From DATNPH01 sp036703315 (GTDB taxonomy: Bacteria > Cyanobacteriota > Cyanobacteriia > Cyanobacteriales > Coleofasciculaceae), in contig DATNPH010000236.1 in NCBI GenBank assembly GCA_036703315.1, forward strand, positions 1-23,900: a stretch of DNA of 23,900 nucleotides, written 5' to 3'. How positions within the stretch are numbered: position 1 is the first letter of the stretch; every line of letters starts with the position of its first letter. A program made the position numbers and the translations under genes. Positions 15,565 through 23,540 of the stretch are shown in pieces. Under the pieces are notes generated by a model that saw only the letters and a list, made by a program, of their open reading frames with translations, was not told the origin of the DNA and did no database searches.

Positions 15565-15780
15565 TGCACCTGTTCTTGCAGGGGACGGCACTTGTTTAAC
15601 AATCGTTGTCCTAGACGAAGCTGCTAAGCAGGTGAGTATAAATAAACTTAGGTGCAAAGGGAGTCTCCGAGCCAGAATGCAGAAGAAAACACCTGAAACG
15701 TTTACCCGATAAAGATTTCAACTTTTCTCCTGACTGGGAGTATTCTGGCTCCTGATTCCTGACTTGTGACTCCTAACTTA
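15565..15780 (+). other. Leader region with alternating complementary segments and heptamer repeats
   Basis: This is most of the 590-base spacer 15295-15884. TGCACCT (15565-15571) can pair with AGGTGCA (15650-15656), overlapping CACCTG (15567-15572) can pair with CAGGTG (15629-15634), and AGGTG at 15650 can instead pair with CACCT at 15690-15694, so the pairings exclude one another. GAGCCAGAAT (15669-15678) has a perfect partner ATTCTGGCTC (15742-15751). Four degenerate heptamers of the CTCCTGA type occupy 15749-15776. No known riboswitch class was recognised and no ORF is supported. Confidence 0.35.
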
Positions 15781-15884
15781 GAGAATTCTTTACATACCGA
15801 AGCTGTATCAGAAATTATGTCACAGGTTAAATCTGAGTATAAAAAAGTTAAGGCGACACGGCAAATAGGTTAGGGAGTATCAAG

Positions 15885-17492
15885 ATGACTAGCTTTGATG
15901 ATAAAAATTCTCCCTTCATCCTGATTGCAGACGACGATCGCTTCACGCGGATGATGCTACGTCAAATGATGGAAAAAGAAGGGTACAAGATAGAAGAGGT
16001 GACTGATGGAGAGCAATGCCTCGCTGCCTACAGGTCACACAAACCCGATATAGTTCTGCTGGATGCAATGATGCCAGTGATGGATGGCTTTACTTGCTGC
16101 CGCCTACTGCAAACGCTCAGCGGTGACGATCTCACTCCAGTGTTGATGATTACCGGACTTAATGACCAGGCATCTGTTGATTGGGCATTTGAAGCCGGTG
16201 CCACTGATTTCGTTACTAAGCCCATCCACCCGCCAGTGCTACTTCGCCGGGTTCGCCGTCTTATTGAGGCAAGTTCGGCAGAGAAGGCGTTGCGGGAGAG
16301 TGAGAAAAAGTATCGGTCTGTAGTTGAAAACGTCAAAGAAGTGATTTTTCAGACTGATGCCACTGGTAGCTGGACATTTCTCAATCCGGCTTGGACAAAC
16401 TTGACTGGCTTCACAGTTGAAGAAAGTCTAGGAACAAATTTCCTAAATTACGTTCATTGTGACGATCAGCAACGCCAGCAGCAACTGTGGCAGTCACTGA
16501 TTAGAGATCAAAAAGGGTCTTGTCGGTACGAGATGCGATACTTGACAAAAGCTGGGGAGTGCCGCTGGATAGAAGTTCATGGTCATCCAACTTTGGTTAC
16601 TGACGGTGCTGTTACTGGCATTTCTGGCATGCTTAGGGATATCACTGAGCGTGTGTATGCCCAAGCCTTAGAAAAGGACAAAGTGAGGCTCGAAACTGAA
16701 ATCATTGAGCGCAAGCGCACGGAGGAAATCATTCGCAGCGCTCTAGAAAAGGAAAAAGAACTGGGTGAACTTCAATCCCGTATCATCGCTACAATCTCCC
16801 ACGAGTTCCGCACTCCATTGACAACGGTTCAATCGTCGAGCGATTTACTCAAAAACTATGGCAAGACATGGTCAGACGAGAAAAGGTATAAACATTTCCA
16901 CCGCATTGACGACTCTGTCGAGCACATGACTCAGCTGCTAAACGATGTAATCCTCATTGGTCAAGCGGAAGCCGGAAAACTACAGTTCAATCCAACCCCA
17001 TTGGAGTTAGAAAGTTTATGCCGTGAGATAGTCGAGGAGTGGCAACTCAGTTTGGATAGTAAACAAGATGGGCAGGGAGGCAGGATTCCCACAGTTGCTC
17101 TTTCGGTTCAGGGCAATGAAACTCAAGCTAAGCTAGATGAGAAGTTGCTGCGGCAAATATTGACAAATTTACTTTCAAATGCATCAAAATTTTCGCCCCA
17201 AACAGGCATCGTTCGTTTTGACTTAATTTGTCAGGAACATCAAGCCATTTTCCGCATCCAAGATGAAGGCATCGGTATTCCCCTAGAGGATCAGCCTCGA
17301 CTGTTTGAATCCTTCTACAGAGCTAGCAATGTTGGCACAACCCAGGGAACGGGATTGGGGCTAGCGATCGTGAAAAAATGTGTGGACTTGCATCAAGGGC
17401 AAATTACAGTAGAAAGCGAAGTTGGAGTAGGGACAACATTTACGCTTACGTTGCCATTGAACCCGATACCAACCCCACAAGGAAATTCTTAA
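15885..17492 (+). CDS. Response regulator receiver - PAS - histidine kinase hybrid
   Basis: A 535-residue cytoplasmic protein; GGGAG lies eight bases before the ATG. It starts with a receiver domain (about 10-128: acidic ADDD, phospho-acceptor Asp60 in LLDAMMP, TKP lysine), then a PAS domain (about 143-260), a coiled linker, a HisKA domain with ATISHEFRTPL (His306) and an HATPase domain with NLLSNASKFSP, DEGIGIP and GTGLGLAIV. An N-terminal receiver on a kinase suggests it is switched by an upstream kinase and passes phosphate on to an unseen regulator. No output regulator is adjacent. The M28 peptidase gene starts 12 bases after its stop, so they are probably co-transcribed. The PAS domain is a close relative of the second PAS in the divergent phosphatase. 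Confidence 0.9.
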   Translation: MTSFDDKNSPFILIADDDRFTRMMLRQMMEKEGYKIEEVTDGEQCLAAYRSHKPDIVLLDAMMPVMDGFTCCRLLQTLSGDDLTPVLMITGLNDQASVDWAFEAGATDFVTKPIHPPVLLRRVRRLIEASSAEKALRESEKKYRSVVENVKEVIFQTDATGSWTFLNPAWTNLTGFTVEESLGTNFLNYVHCDDQQRQQQLWQSLIRDQKGSCRYEMRYLTKAGECRWIEVHGHPTLVTDGAVTGISGMLRDITERVYAQALEKDKVRLETEIIERKRTEEIIRSALEKEKELGELQSRIIATISHEFRTPLTTVQSSSDLLKNYGKTWSDEKRYKHFHRIDDSVEHMTQLLNDVILIGQAEAGKLQFNPTPLELESLCREIVEEWQLSLDSKQDGQGGRIPTVALSVQGNETQAKLDEKLLRQILTNLLSNASKFSPQTGIVRFDLICQEHQAIFRIQDEGIGIPLEDQPRLFESFYRASNVGTTQGTGLGLAIVKKCVDLHQGQITVESEVGVGTTFTLTLPLNPIPTPQGNS

Positions 17493-17504
17493 GGATTATC
17501 ACTG

Positions 17505-18707
17505 TTGAGGTTACTTCATTCTCGCTTCTGGCTATGGGTCGTTCTGGCATTTCTCTATGTCTGTCTCCCAACATTCGGCATCCTTGCTCCCGATAGCGTT
17601 GGTACTGATGTACAGGCTCTTGTCGCTCTCGGTTCCCGTGTGCCTGGAACAGCAGCCTCAGAGCAAGCCCGTATCTACTTAACAACAGAGTACCGTCAAG
17701 CTGGATACGTTACTGAGATTGGAACGTTTACCTATCCAAAGTTTGAAGATCTCGGTTCAACCCTGAGTGTGGAAGATGTGCCAATTGAAGGTCGTGCGCT
17801 TAAAGGTTCACCAGTCGGTCAACTGACAGCCCCTTTAGTCGTAGTACCTGGTGTCGGACGACCGAATGACTTCGCTGCTACTGAAGTGAAGGGAGCGATC
17901 GCAATTTTACGCCGTGGTGAAATTCCCTTCCTTGAGAAAGCCCGTAATGCTGCTGCGACAGGCGCGGTAGGGCTGGTAATTGTCAATACGAGCTCTAGTG
18001 AATTGTTTGGAACACTAGGTGGTGAAGTGAAGATTCCTGTACTTGGGCTATCAGGTACACAGGGTGAGCCACTGTTGAAAAAAGCCAGAACACAAGTGCT
18101 TAGGGCAAATCTCAACGTGAATGGTCGCGTAAACACTGTCACGGGTCATAACCTGATTGCTCATCTACCGGACGTGAAGCAGCCGAAGATAGTGCTTGGC
18201 GCTCACTACGACTCGGTACCAAAATCTCCTGGTGCAAACGACAATGCCTCTGGTACAGCAGTCGTCCTCGAACTTGCCCGTCGCCTTGTGGACACACCAC
18301 TGGTTCATCAAGCCTGGTTTGTCGCCTTCGACGCTGAGGAGGATGGATTACAAGGCTCAAAGGCGTTTGTAAATACAGTATCACCTCAGTTTTTGTCTAA
18401 CCTTGAGGCGATGCTGAACTTTGATATGGTTGGTGTAAATGATCAGCTTTTCGTAGGTGGAACTCAGTCACTCACTGCATTAGCTCAGAAGGTTGACCCG
18501 AAGATTTCTACGATTCGGAACACAGGAGATAGCGACCACCAATCGTTCTTGAATGCAAAGGTTCCAGTTCTCTTCTTCTACCGAGGGCAAGACCCAAACT
18601 ACCACACACCAAAGGATACTGTGGTAGATCCCAAACTCCTTGAAGGGACAGCTCAGGTAGCTCAGTCGGTGATTCGGTACTTGTTAGAATCATCTTCAAG
18701 GTTGTAG
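17505..18707 (+). CDS. M28-family zinc metallopeptidase with PA domain, membrane-anchored or secreted
   Basis: A 400-residue protein from a TTG start; AAGG lies ten bases upstream and the next Met codons fall inside the conserved region. An N-terminal hydrophobic segment (about 8-24) indicates export or anchoring. A PA-type domain (about 100-200) precedes the M28 catalytic domain, where all five zinc ligands are visible: His234 (GAHYD), Asp246 (NDNASG), Glu279 (AEEDG, with Glu278 as general base), Asp307 (NFDMVG) and His367 (YHTPKDT). M28 enzymes are aminopeptidases or related hydrolases; some relatives are glutaminyl cyclases or carboxypeptidases, so the substrate is unknown. It is coupled by a 12-base gap to the histidine kinase gene and followed 24 bases later by the DUF99 gene. 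Confidence 0.88.
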   Translation: MRLLHSRFWLWVVLAFLYVCLPTFGILAPDSVGTDVQALVALGSRVPGTAASEQARIYLTTEYRQAGYVTEIGTFTYPKFEDLGSTLSVEDVPIEGRALKGSPVGQLTAPLVVVPGVGRPNDFAATEVKGAIAILRRGEIPFLEKARNAAATGAVGLVIVNTSSSELFGTLGGEVKIPVLGLSGTQGEPLLKKARTQVLRANLNVNGRVNTVTGHNLIAHLPDVKQPKIVLGAHYDSVPKSPGANDNASGTAVVLELARRLVDTPLVHQAWFVAFDAEEDGLQGSKAFVNTVSPQFLSNLEAMLNFDMVGVNDQLFVGGTQSLTALAQKVDPKISTIRNTGDSDHQSFLNAKVPVLFFYRGQDPNYHTPKDTVVDPKLLEGTAQVAQSVIRYLLESSSRL

Positions 18708-18731
18708 ACCACACTCTAATGCTAGGTTCCA

Positions 18732-19316
18732 ATGGACTTAGACTCTCTGCTGAGACTTAATCGTGTGATTCGCGTTATCGGTTTTGACGATGCTCCCTTC
18801 TTACGCAATGCAGGAAGATGTGTAGCAATAGCAGGTGTTGTTTGTGCCGATACTCGCTTTGAGGGAATGGTTTGGGGACAGGTAGAGCAGGATGGTTGGG
18901 ATGCAACAGATGTCATCTTAAAATTGCTGCTGGGTCGGAAATTTCTGCCACAACTTCACATCGTGCTGCTCGACGGAATTGCGTTTGGCGGCTTTAACGT
19001 TATTGACTTACCGAAGCTTTCAGAGCAACTTAAACTCCCATGTGTGGCTGTGATGCGGCGGATGCCTAACCTTGCTGCTGTAGAACAAGCCATCTATCGT
19101 CTGCCAAAACCAGAACAACGCCTCCAACTGCTGCGTCGAGCCGGAACTATCCATGCACATCCCCCCTTCTTCTTTCAGGTATGCGGTGCCTCCCCTCAGG
19201 TAATTTTGTCAGTACTTGAGCGCCTGACTGACTGCGGAAAAGTACCAGAAGCATTACGTCTAGCACATTTAATTGGTGCCGCTGTTATTAAGGGAGAGAG
19301 TGGAAGCTCTGCTTAG
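18732..19316 (+). CDS. DUF99 (UPF0215) family protein, endonuclease V-like fold
   Basis: A 194-residue protein of the DUF99 family, recognised by RVIGFDDAPF near the start, VAIAGVVCADTRFEGMVWG, and LLDGIAFGGFNVIDLPKL followed by VAVMRRMPN. DUF99 proteins are related to endonuclease V and an archaeal member was reported to cut DNA at deoxyuridine; a nucleic-acid-repair role is therefore possible but untested for cyanobacterial members. The acidic DD of the first motif and the Asp of LLDG are retained. It follows the peptidase by 24 bases with no clear Shine-Dalgarno and is probably read from the same transcript, though its function has no evident tie to the kinase. Confidence 0.82.
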   Translation: MDLDSLLRLNRVIRVIGFDDAPFLRNAGRCVAIAGVVCADTRFEGMVWGQVEQDGWDATDVILKLLLGRKFLPQLHIVLLDGIAFGGFNVIDLPKLSEQLKLPCVAVMRRMPNLAAVEQAIYRLPKPEQRLQLLRRAGTIHAHPPFFFQVCGASPQVILSVLERLTDCGKVPEALRLAHLIGAAVIKGESGSSA

Positions 19317-19331
19317 TTGATACCAAAGCGG
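19317..19331 (+). repeat. Inverted-repeat partner, left copy (TTGATACCAAAGCGG)
   Basis: This 15-mer begins immediately after the DUF99 stop codon. Its reverse complement recurs with 13 of 15 matches at 21150-21164. The motif resembles a GATACCAAATCCG sequence that is common at cyanobacterial repeat or insertion-sequence ends (from memory). Together they bracket about 1.85 kb containing the short-chain dehydrogenase gene. Confidence 0.4.
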
Positions 19332-20107
19332 CTTCAAAAAAAAATCTTCCACACGACCATCAAGTTTTATTGAGAATACCGCCAATTAACTTAGGAGTAT
19401 TCATCATGAGTCTGAAGTGTACTGTTAACAGCTAACTCCAGGCTTCGCAGCTAGGATGTCGGACATTTTTTTCGCAATCGCTCATATCTGTCATTTTCTA
19501 GATTGCCGCGATCGCGAAACGCAGAGCGAGAAAGAATCCACTTCCTGCTATTGGATTAAGCATTATTACTTAAGTAGTTTTTGGGATCGCCTTACTGCTC
19601 AGAAGCTATAACCCTTACACAGTAACTATTTATGGCTTTGTTAAAAATAATCAACATTTTGTAAATAAATATTACAGAGAATTTATTAAAAAATGTTGCA
19701 GCTTGTTGATCGCAGTTGCTAAGGTGCATAGATGTGTTGCCTCTAGTAAATGCTCGTATCTTAGGAGACGCGCCATCTATGCTCTACGTCAATCCAGGCT
19801 CTTCATTGATTCACTGAGTCCAGAATCAATTGAAAGATATTTCTGTAGTCGGCTCTACACCAATTTTCCTACAAGACGGCTGTTGAAATATCTTGGCTGC
19901 TCGTTTGAGTACCCCTTAGAGCTACTTCATCTGGTTACTCACTCGCTCACTTATTGCAGTCAAAGTCAAACTTTACTAAGTCTCACTGAAAAACATTTCT
20001 CAGGCTCGTTCACAAAAATGATGTTCCCTACAAAATTTCTGAGAAATGTGTCGCTTCTAAAAGTTCAGTCCGACTCATAGCTCAATCTCAATCACGAATT
20101 ACAGTTC
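19332..20107. other. Gene-poor region with no supported CDS
   Basis: This stretch has an AT-rich, promoter-like part (about 19620-19690) and one HIP1-like cluster near 19508. A good Shine-Dalgarno (AGGAG) precedes an ATG near 19406, but that frame stops after nine codons, which may be the relic of a lost gene. A 125-codon frame from 19703 is rich in Cys, Ser and Leu with no recognisable motif and no Shine-Dalgarno, and looks like chance. The region is probably decayed sequence. Confidence 0.5.
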
Positions 20108-20195
20108 GTCTCACTGTGTGCCGAGACTGCCCATCTGCAACGTTTTCCAGCTGGGCACTGCCTTACGGTGCAGTGAGACCTCAACTTAGCGAGGT
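20108..20195 (+). promoter_or_regulatory. Structured leader with competing stems ahead of the dehydrogenase gene
   Basis: GTCTCACTG (20108-20116) pairs perfectly with CAGTGAGAC (20171-20179), enclosing a hairpin TGCCCA/TGGGCA (20128-20133 with 20152-20157, extended by CTG/CAG). An alternative pairs CACTG (20156-20160) with CAGTG (20171-20175). ACCTC (20178-20182) pairs with GAGGT (20191-20195), hiding the GAGG ribosome binding site nine bases before the ATG, and overlaps the first stem by two bases, so the structures compete. No known riboswitch was recognised. Confidence 0.4.
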
Positions 20196-20203
20196 TTTAA
20201 TTT

Positions 20204-21028
20204 ATGAACATTCAAGGAAAGACTGTCCTAATTACTGGAGCTTCTCGTGGAATTGGTCGAGCGATCGCTTTTGAATTAGCCCAACAAGGAGCCAAACGCC
20301 TGTTGTTGGTAGCGCGGGATCGCAAACGGTTAGCCCAAGTGGCAGCTGAAATCGAAGCGATTGGCGTAGAAGTGGTAATGCTGGCGTTGGATCTAAGTCA
20401 GCCAGTCGAGGTGAATATTGCGATCGCAAAAGCTTGGCGAGATCACGGACCCATTCATCTGCTCGTAAATTGTGCTGGAGTTGCACACCAAGCTCCCTTC
20501 TTGCAATCTCAATCAGCGAAAGTCTCCGAAGAAATCGCGATTAACTTAATCGGAATGTACACCCTGACTCGTCTAGTTGCTCGACGTATGGCAGCACAAC
20601 GGGAAGGCACAATCGTTAACGTTTCTAGCTTGATGGGCAAAGTGGCAGCGCCAACGATGGCTACCTATTCAGCCACCAAATTTGCGATCGTGGGATTCAC
20701 TCAAGCCTTACGCGGTGAGCTAGCTGCCCACAATATCCGAGTAATTGCCTTGCTACCATCCTTAACTGATACTGACATGGTGCGAAATTTAGAGTGGTTT
20801 CGGTGGGTGGTACCGACAACTCCCCAGAAAGTTGCTCAGGCACTTGTCGCCGGACTGCGTAGAGAATCACCTGAAATCTTGGTGGGATGGCAAAGTCATG
20901 TAGCCGTGTGGTGCAACCGTCTTGCCCCTTGGCTATTGGAGAGAATTTTACTAATGGCTGCTCCCCTACCGAAGCATAGACAAAAGCCCTATCCAAGATT
21001 CAGACAAGCTACGGCAATCTCACGTTAA
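20204..21028 (+). CDS. Classical short-chain dehydrogenase/reductase (SDR)
   Basis: A 274-residue NAD(P)-dependent oxidoreductase with a Rossmann fold. The cofactor-binding GASRGIG is at 12-18, NCAG follows, and the catalytic residues are Ser142, Tyr155 and Lys159 (YSATK). Basic residues after the second strand (ARDRKR) suggest a preference for NADP. The C-terminal part beyond about 235 is hydrophobic with basic residues, as in SDRs associated with membranes or lipid substrates. Family members of this type act on acyl chains, steroids, retinoids or sugars; the substrate cannot be told. It stands alone, with its own structured leader, and is followed by a dispersed hairpin repeat. Confidence 0.9.
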   Translation: MNIQGKTVLITGASRGIGRAIAFELAQQGAKRLLLVARDRKRLAQVAAEIEAIGVEVVMLALDLSQPVEVNIAIAKAWRDHGPIHLLVNCAGVAHQAPFLQSQSAKVSEEIAINLIGMYTLTRLVARRMAAQREGTIVNVSSLMGKVAAPTMATYSATKFAIVGFTQALRGELAAHNIRVIALLPSLTDTDMVRNLEWFRWVVPTTPQKVAQALVAGLRRESPEILVGWQSHVAVWCNRLAPWLLERILLMAAPLPKHRQKPYPRFRQATAISR

Positions 21029-21051
21029 AGCCCTTTGCCAGTATTTCTTAG

Positions 21052-21081
21052 CCCCCCTTTTTAAGGGGGGTTGGGGGGATC
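21052..21081. repeat. Dispersed C6-T5-A2-G6 hairpin repeat after the dehydrogenase gene
   Basis: CCCCCCTT at 21052-21059 pairs with AAGGGGGG at 21063-21070 across a three-base loop, followed by TTGGGGGGATC. This is a short repeat found in high copy in many cyanobacterial genomes (from memory). Located 24 bases after the dehydrogenase stop, it could act as a terminator-like 3' structure. Confidence 0.65.
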
Positions 21082-21149
21082 AATGCGTAAGTCCTGGGAC
21101 AATGAAGACAAGGAGGAGAAGACTGTTGGCAAACAAGGGGTTTCTTGAG

Positions 21150-21164
21150 CGGATTTGGTATCAA
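21150..21164 (-). repeat. Inverted-repeat partner, right copy (CGGATTTGGTATCAA)
   Basis: This is the reverse complement, at 13 of 15 positions, of the 15-mer at 19317-19331. It lies in the spacer between the dehydrogenase and the tryptophanase-like remnant. It may mark the end of an old mobile element or be an independent copy of a dispersed repeat. Confidence 0.4.
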
Positions 21165-21271
21165 GAGATTTGTCACAGCATCTTTTTAGTTGTGTGATCG
21201 CTTAGGCAGATGCTGAGTTCTCAATCAATAAAAGTAGGATCAGACCATCAGGAGTATCCAAGGAGTAGCTA

Positions 21272-21427
21272 ATGAGTGATACCATTCCCGAACGCCCACA
21301 TCGCCGTCAGTCGTGGGCTGAGCCTTTCAAGATTAAAGTGGTTGAGCCAATCAAGATGACCAGCCGCGCAGAACGGGAACGTGCGATCGCTAGTAGAAAC
21401 CCAATTGACGAATCTTATTTACGTTAG
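21272..21427 (+). pseudogene. Tryptophanase/tyrosine phenol-lyase-like 5' remnant, 51 codons
   Basis: A 51-codon frame with a strong AAGGAG six bases before ATG. Residues 16-40 contain AEPFKIKVVEPIKMTSRAER, which resembles the N-terminus of beta-eliminating lyases (tryptophanase and tyrosine phenol-lyase), PLP enzymes of about 460 residues that release indole or phenol from aromatic amino acids. The family's next conserved stretch (the NTFLL and LLTDSGT region) is missing; instead the frame continues SRNPIDESYLR and stops. The PLP-binding domain is absent, so it cannot be an active lyase. A deletion of the rest of the gene is the simplest explanation; a retained small protein is possible because start and ribosome binding site are intact. 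Confidence 0.6.
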
Positions 21428-21496
21428 ACCTTCAATAACGCAAGGACACTAACATTGCAAAGAAAATCTCTCTTCCCTACTCCCCACTCCCCAGTT

Positions 21497-22939
21497 TCAG
21501 CCTAAAAGTTCAAATTGCTCCTGATTAATGCGACCAGCTTGATACAAGGTTTCTGTAATTTCAGAAATCGTTAACACTGAATGTGCTTGATAACCATTGT
21601 CTCGAAGCCTGTCCTTAACCCCTTGTCCGTGATCGATAAAAACAACAATGTCATCGACCTTTAATCCAGCTGACTGGAGCTTTTGTGCGCCTTCCATTAC
21701 ACTTTTGCCACTAATGAGAATGTCGTCAACGACCACAACCGTTTCCCCAGGGTGGAAGTTACCCTCAATGACGCGCCTAGTGCCATGAGCTTTAACCTCT
21801 TTGCGAGGAAAAATCATCGGGTGCTGGAGGCGCAGTGATAACCCAGTTGCAGTTGGCAAAGAACCATAGGGAATGCCTGCAATACGGTCAAAGCTAAGGT
21901 CTTTGAGGATATCCGCATAGGCACTGAGAACTTGATGGAAGATTTGAGGATTAGAGATGATTTTGCGAAGGTCAATGTAGTACGGGAATGTTGCCCCCGA
22001 TGCCTGGACAAAGTTGCCAAATAAAATGCAGCCAATGTCATAGAGTTGCAAAATCAAATCTTGATGAGGGTGCTGATTGAGCAGACAGACATCAGGCATC
22101 CACACATCGCAGGCAGAACCTTCATGAATAATCTGATTTCTTACTTGATTGATTTCGTCGCGCAGCGATCGGATTTGCTCGGCTGGCTCTTCGCTAACCA
22201 ACATTTCTAGGGGAACTGGGATGAGCAAGCCATCCCCGTTGCCATTCAATCCCGCTGTCAGGATTTGAGTAAGGTCACTGCCGCCTTCTGCCCAAATGCT
22301 ACGAGCTAGGATAAGTCGTTCAGGAGCAATGGTACGAATGCGCGCCAAGACTTCGGGTGAGGTGGTTCCTACTTCCAGACCTAATTGTTCGGGAGTTCCC
22401 CAATTTTTGGCTTCCTCTACCACTTGCAAGTAAAGCGGAGATTCAGCGTTAGGATACTGCTGCAACGCGATCGCTCCCGGATTAGAAGTAGTGCACAGCA
22501 CAAACACGGCTTTACCCGGGTAAACCAAAAAAGGTGCTATGTGGTCTTGTCCTGAGTAGGGACTCAGGGTGACCGCATCCACCTGCCATTGTTCAAAAAC
22601 AGTCCGGGCAAAAATCGTACTAGTATTCAGGTCACCGTGTTTTGCATCCAAAATAATTGGAATATCGGCAGGAATAGCCTCTAGTGTCTTGTGTAGCAGT
22701 TCTAGTCCAGGGGCACCCAACGATTTGTAAAAACCGAATGTAGGCTTATAGGCGCAAACTAAATCAGCTGTTTGGGCGATTTGGTATTGCAGCCAGTTCC
22801 ACAAGTCATCAATGATGCTTCCATTACCTTGTTGTTGGCAGAAGCGCGTTGGCATCATTTCTGGATTGGGATCGAGCCCTACAAACAGTAAGCTCTGATT
22901 TCGGGCGATCGCTGTATTCAATTTGTCAAAAAAGTTCAT
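21497..22939 (-). CDS. pyrF-pyrE: Bifunctional orotidine-5'-phosphate decarboxylase / orotate phosphoribosyltransferase
   Basis: A 480-residue fusion catalysing the last two steps of UMP synthesis. The N-terminal half (about 1-275) is a PyrF domain with FVGLDPNP near the start and catalytic LDAKHGD (Asp98, Lys100, Asp103). The C-terminal half (about 290-480) is a PyrE domain, with the PRPP-binding motif VVVVDDILISGKS near residue 400 and a following VVFIDHGQG. The order, decarboxylase then transferase, is opposite to the animal UMP synthase and known in some cyanobacteria and kinetoplastids. The gene stands alone on the minus strand. UMP is the precursor of UDP-sugars used by glycosyltransferases, but nothing here shows coupling to the polysaccharide locus. 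Confidence 0.92.
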   Translation of the reverse strand: MNFFDKLNTAIARNQSLLFVGLDPNPEMMPTRFCQQQGNGSIIDDLWNWLQYQIAQTADLVCAYKPTFGFYKSLGAPGLELLHKTLEAIPADIPIILDAKHGDLNTSTIFARTVFEQWQVDAVTLSPYSGQDHIAPFLVYPGKAVFVLCTTSNPGAIALQQYPNAESPLYLQVVEEAKNWGTPEQLGLEVGTTSPEVLARIRTIAPERLILARSIWAEGGSDLTQILTAGLNGNGDGLLIPVPLEMLVSEEPAEQIRSLRDEINQVRNQIIHEGSACDVWMPDVCLLNQHPHQDLILQLYDIGCILFGNFVQASGATFPYYIDLRKIISNPQIFHQVLSAYADILKDLSFDRIAGIPYGSLPTATGLSLRLQHPMIFPRKEVKAHGTRRVIEGNFHPGETVVVVDDILISGKSVMEGAQKLQSAGLKVDDIVVFIDHGQGVKDRLRDNGYQAHSVLTISEITETLYQAGRINQEQFELLG

Positions 22940-23540
22940 CTGTTGTAGAAGTCTGTCGCCTAAGCATACAGGTTAAAACTGGTTCAGATATTTTTCAATT
23001 ATGAGAGCGATCGTCTAATCAATGTCATCGCATCTGCTGCGACGGCACAGCAAAGTATTGCACCCATCCTCATCGGCTTGGTGAGGATGGCAATTTTGTC
23101 GCTATCGATGCGCCGACAAGAGTGAAGTAACTGCGATGCACCTGTAACAGCCGATAAGGGCGGTGAAGATGAAGGTGCGATCGCTAAAATTCTTGCTCTT
23201 TTCTCGATTAAATCGCTATCGTTCAGGCTATGAAGGTTATGGAAAGCCTAAAACTTCGAGAGTAGAAGCAGGCGATGAGGGTGAAGCTTAATAAGAATAG
23301 TCCCCGCTTGCAACCTGCTTGCGGGGTTTAAGATAAGAAGTTCTGTATATGTTCTTCAATATACCACTTAAGACAGATGCATTGGGAAAATTTTATTTTT
23401 TTCTTTAGACTTTCGGGGAAGAGCGATCGCTTTCCTGCTAGCAAACCTTTGAGTGATATGACAGCAAGTGCTCTAGGGAAGTAACGGCGAGCATCGTGAT
23501 GGACTTAGTAAGCTAGAGATAGGGTCTAATTTATATAGTC
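22940..23540. other. Intergenic region rich in hairpins, possible small RNA
   Basis: No ORF is supported in this 600-base spacer. Perfect stems include CCATCCTCA/TGAGGATGG (23064-23072 with 23082-23090), TTGTCG/CGACAA (23096-23101 with 23114-23119) and CCCCGC/GCGGGG (23302-23307 with 23321-23326, followed by TTTA). HIP1 sites occur near 23177 and 23422. The last stem resembles a weak terminator, so a plus-strand transcript ending near 23330 is conceivable. Confidence 0.35.

Noticed and set aside
19703..20080. A 125-codon plus-strand frame starting with TTG
   Set aside because: No Shine-Dalgarno, composition rich in Cys, Ser and Leu, no recognisable motif, and it lies in a repeat-bounded gene-poor area; most likely a chance frame.
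23295..23335. Possible tRNA-like or small structured RNA around CCCCGC/GCGGGG
   Set aside because: There is no cloverleaf, no T-loop GTTCRA motif and no acceptor pairing; treated only as a hairpin. No tRNA or rRNA gene was found in the window.
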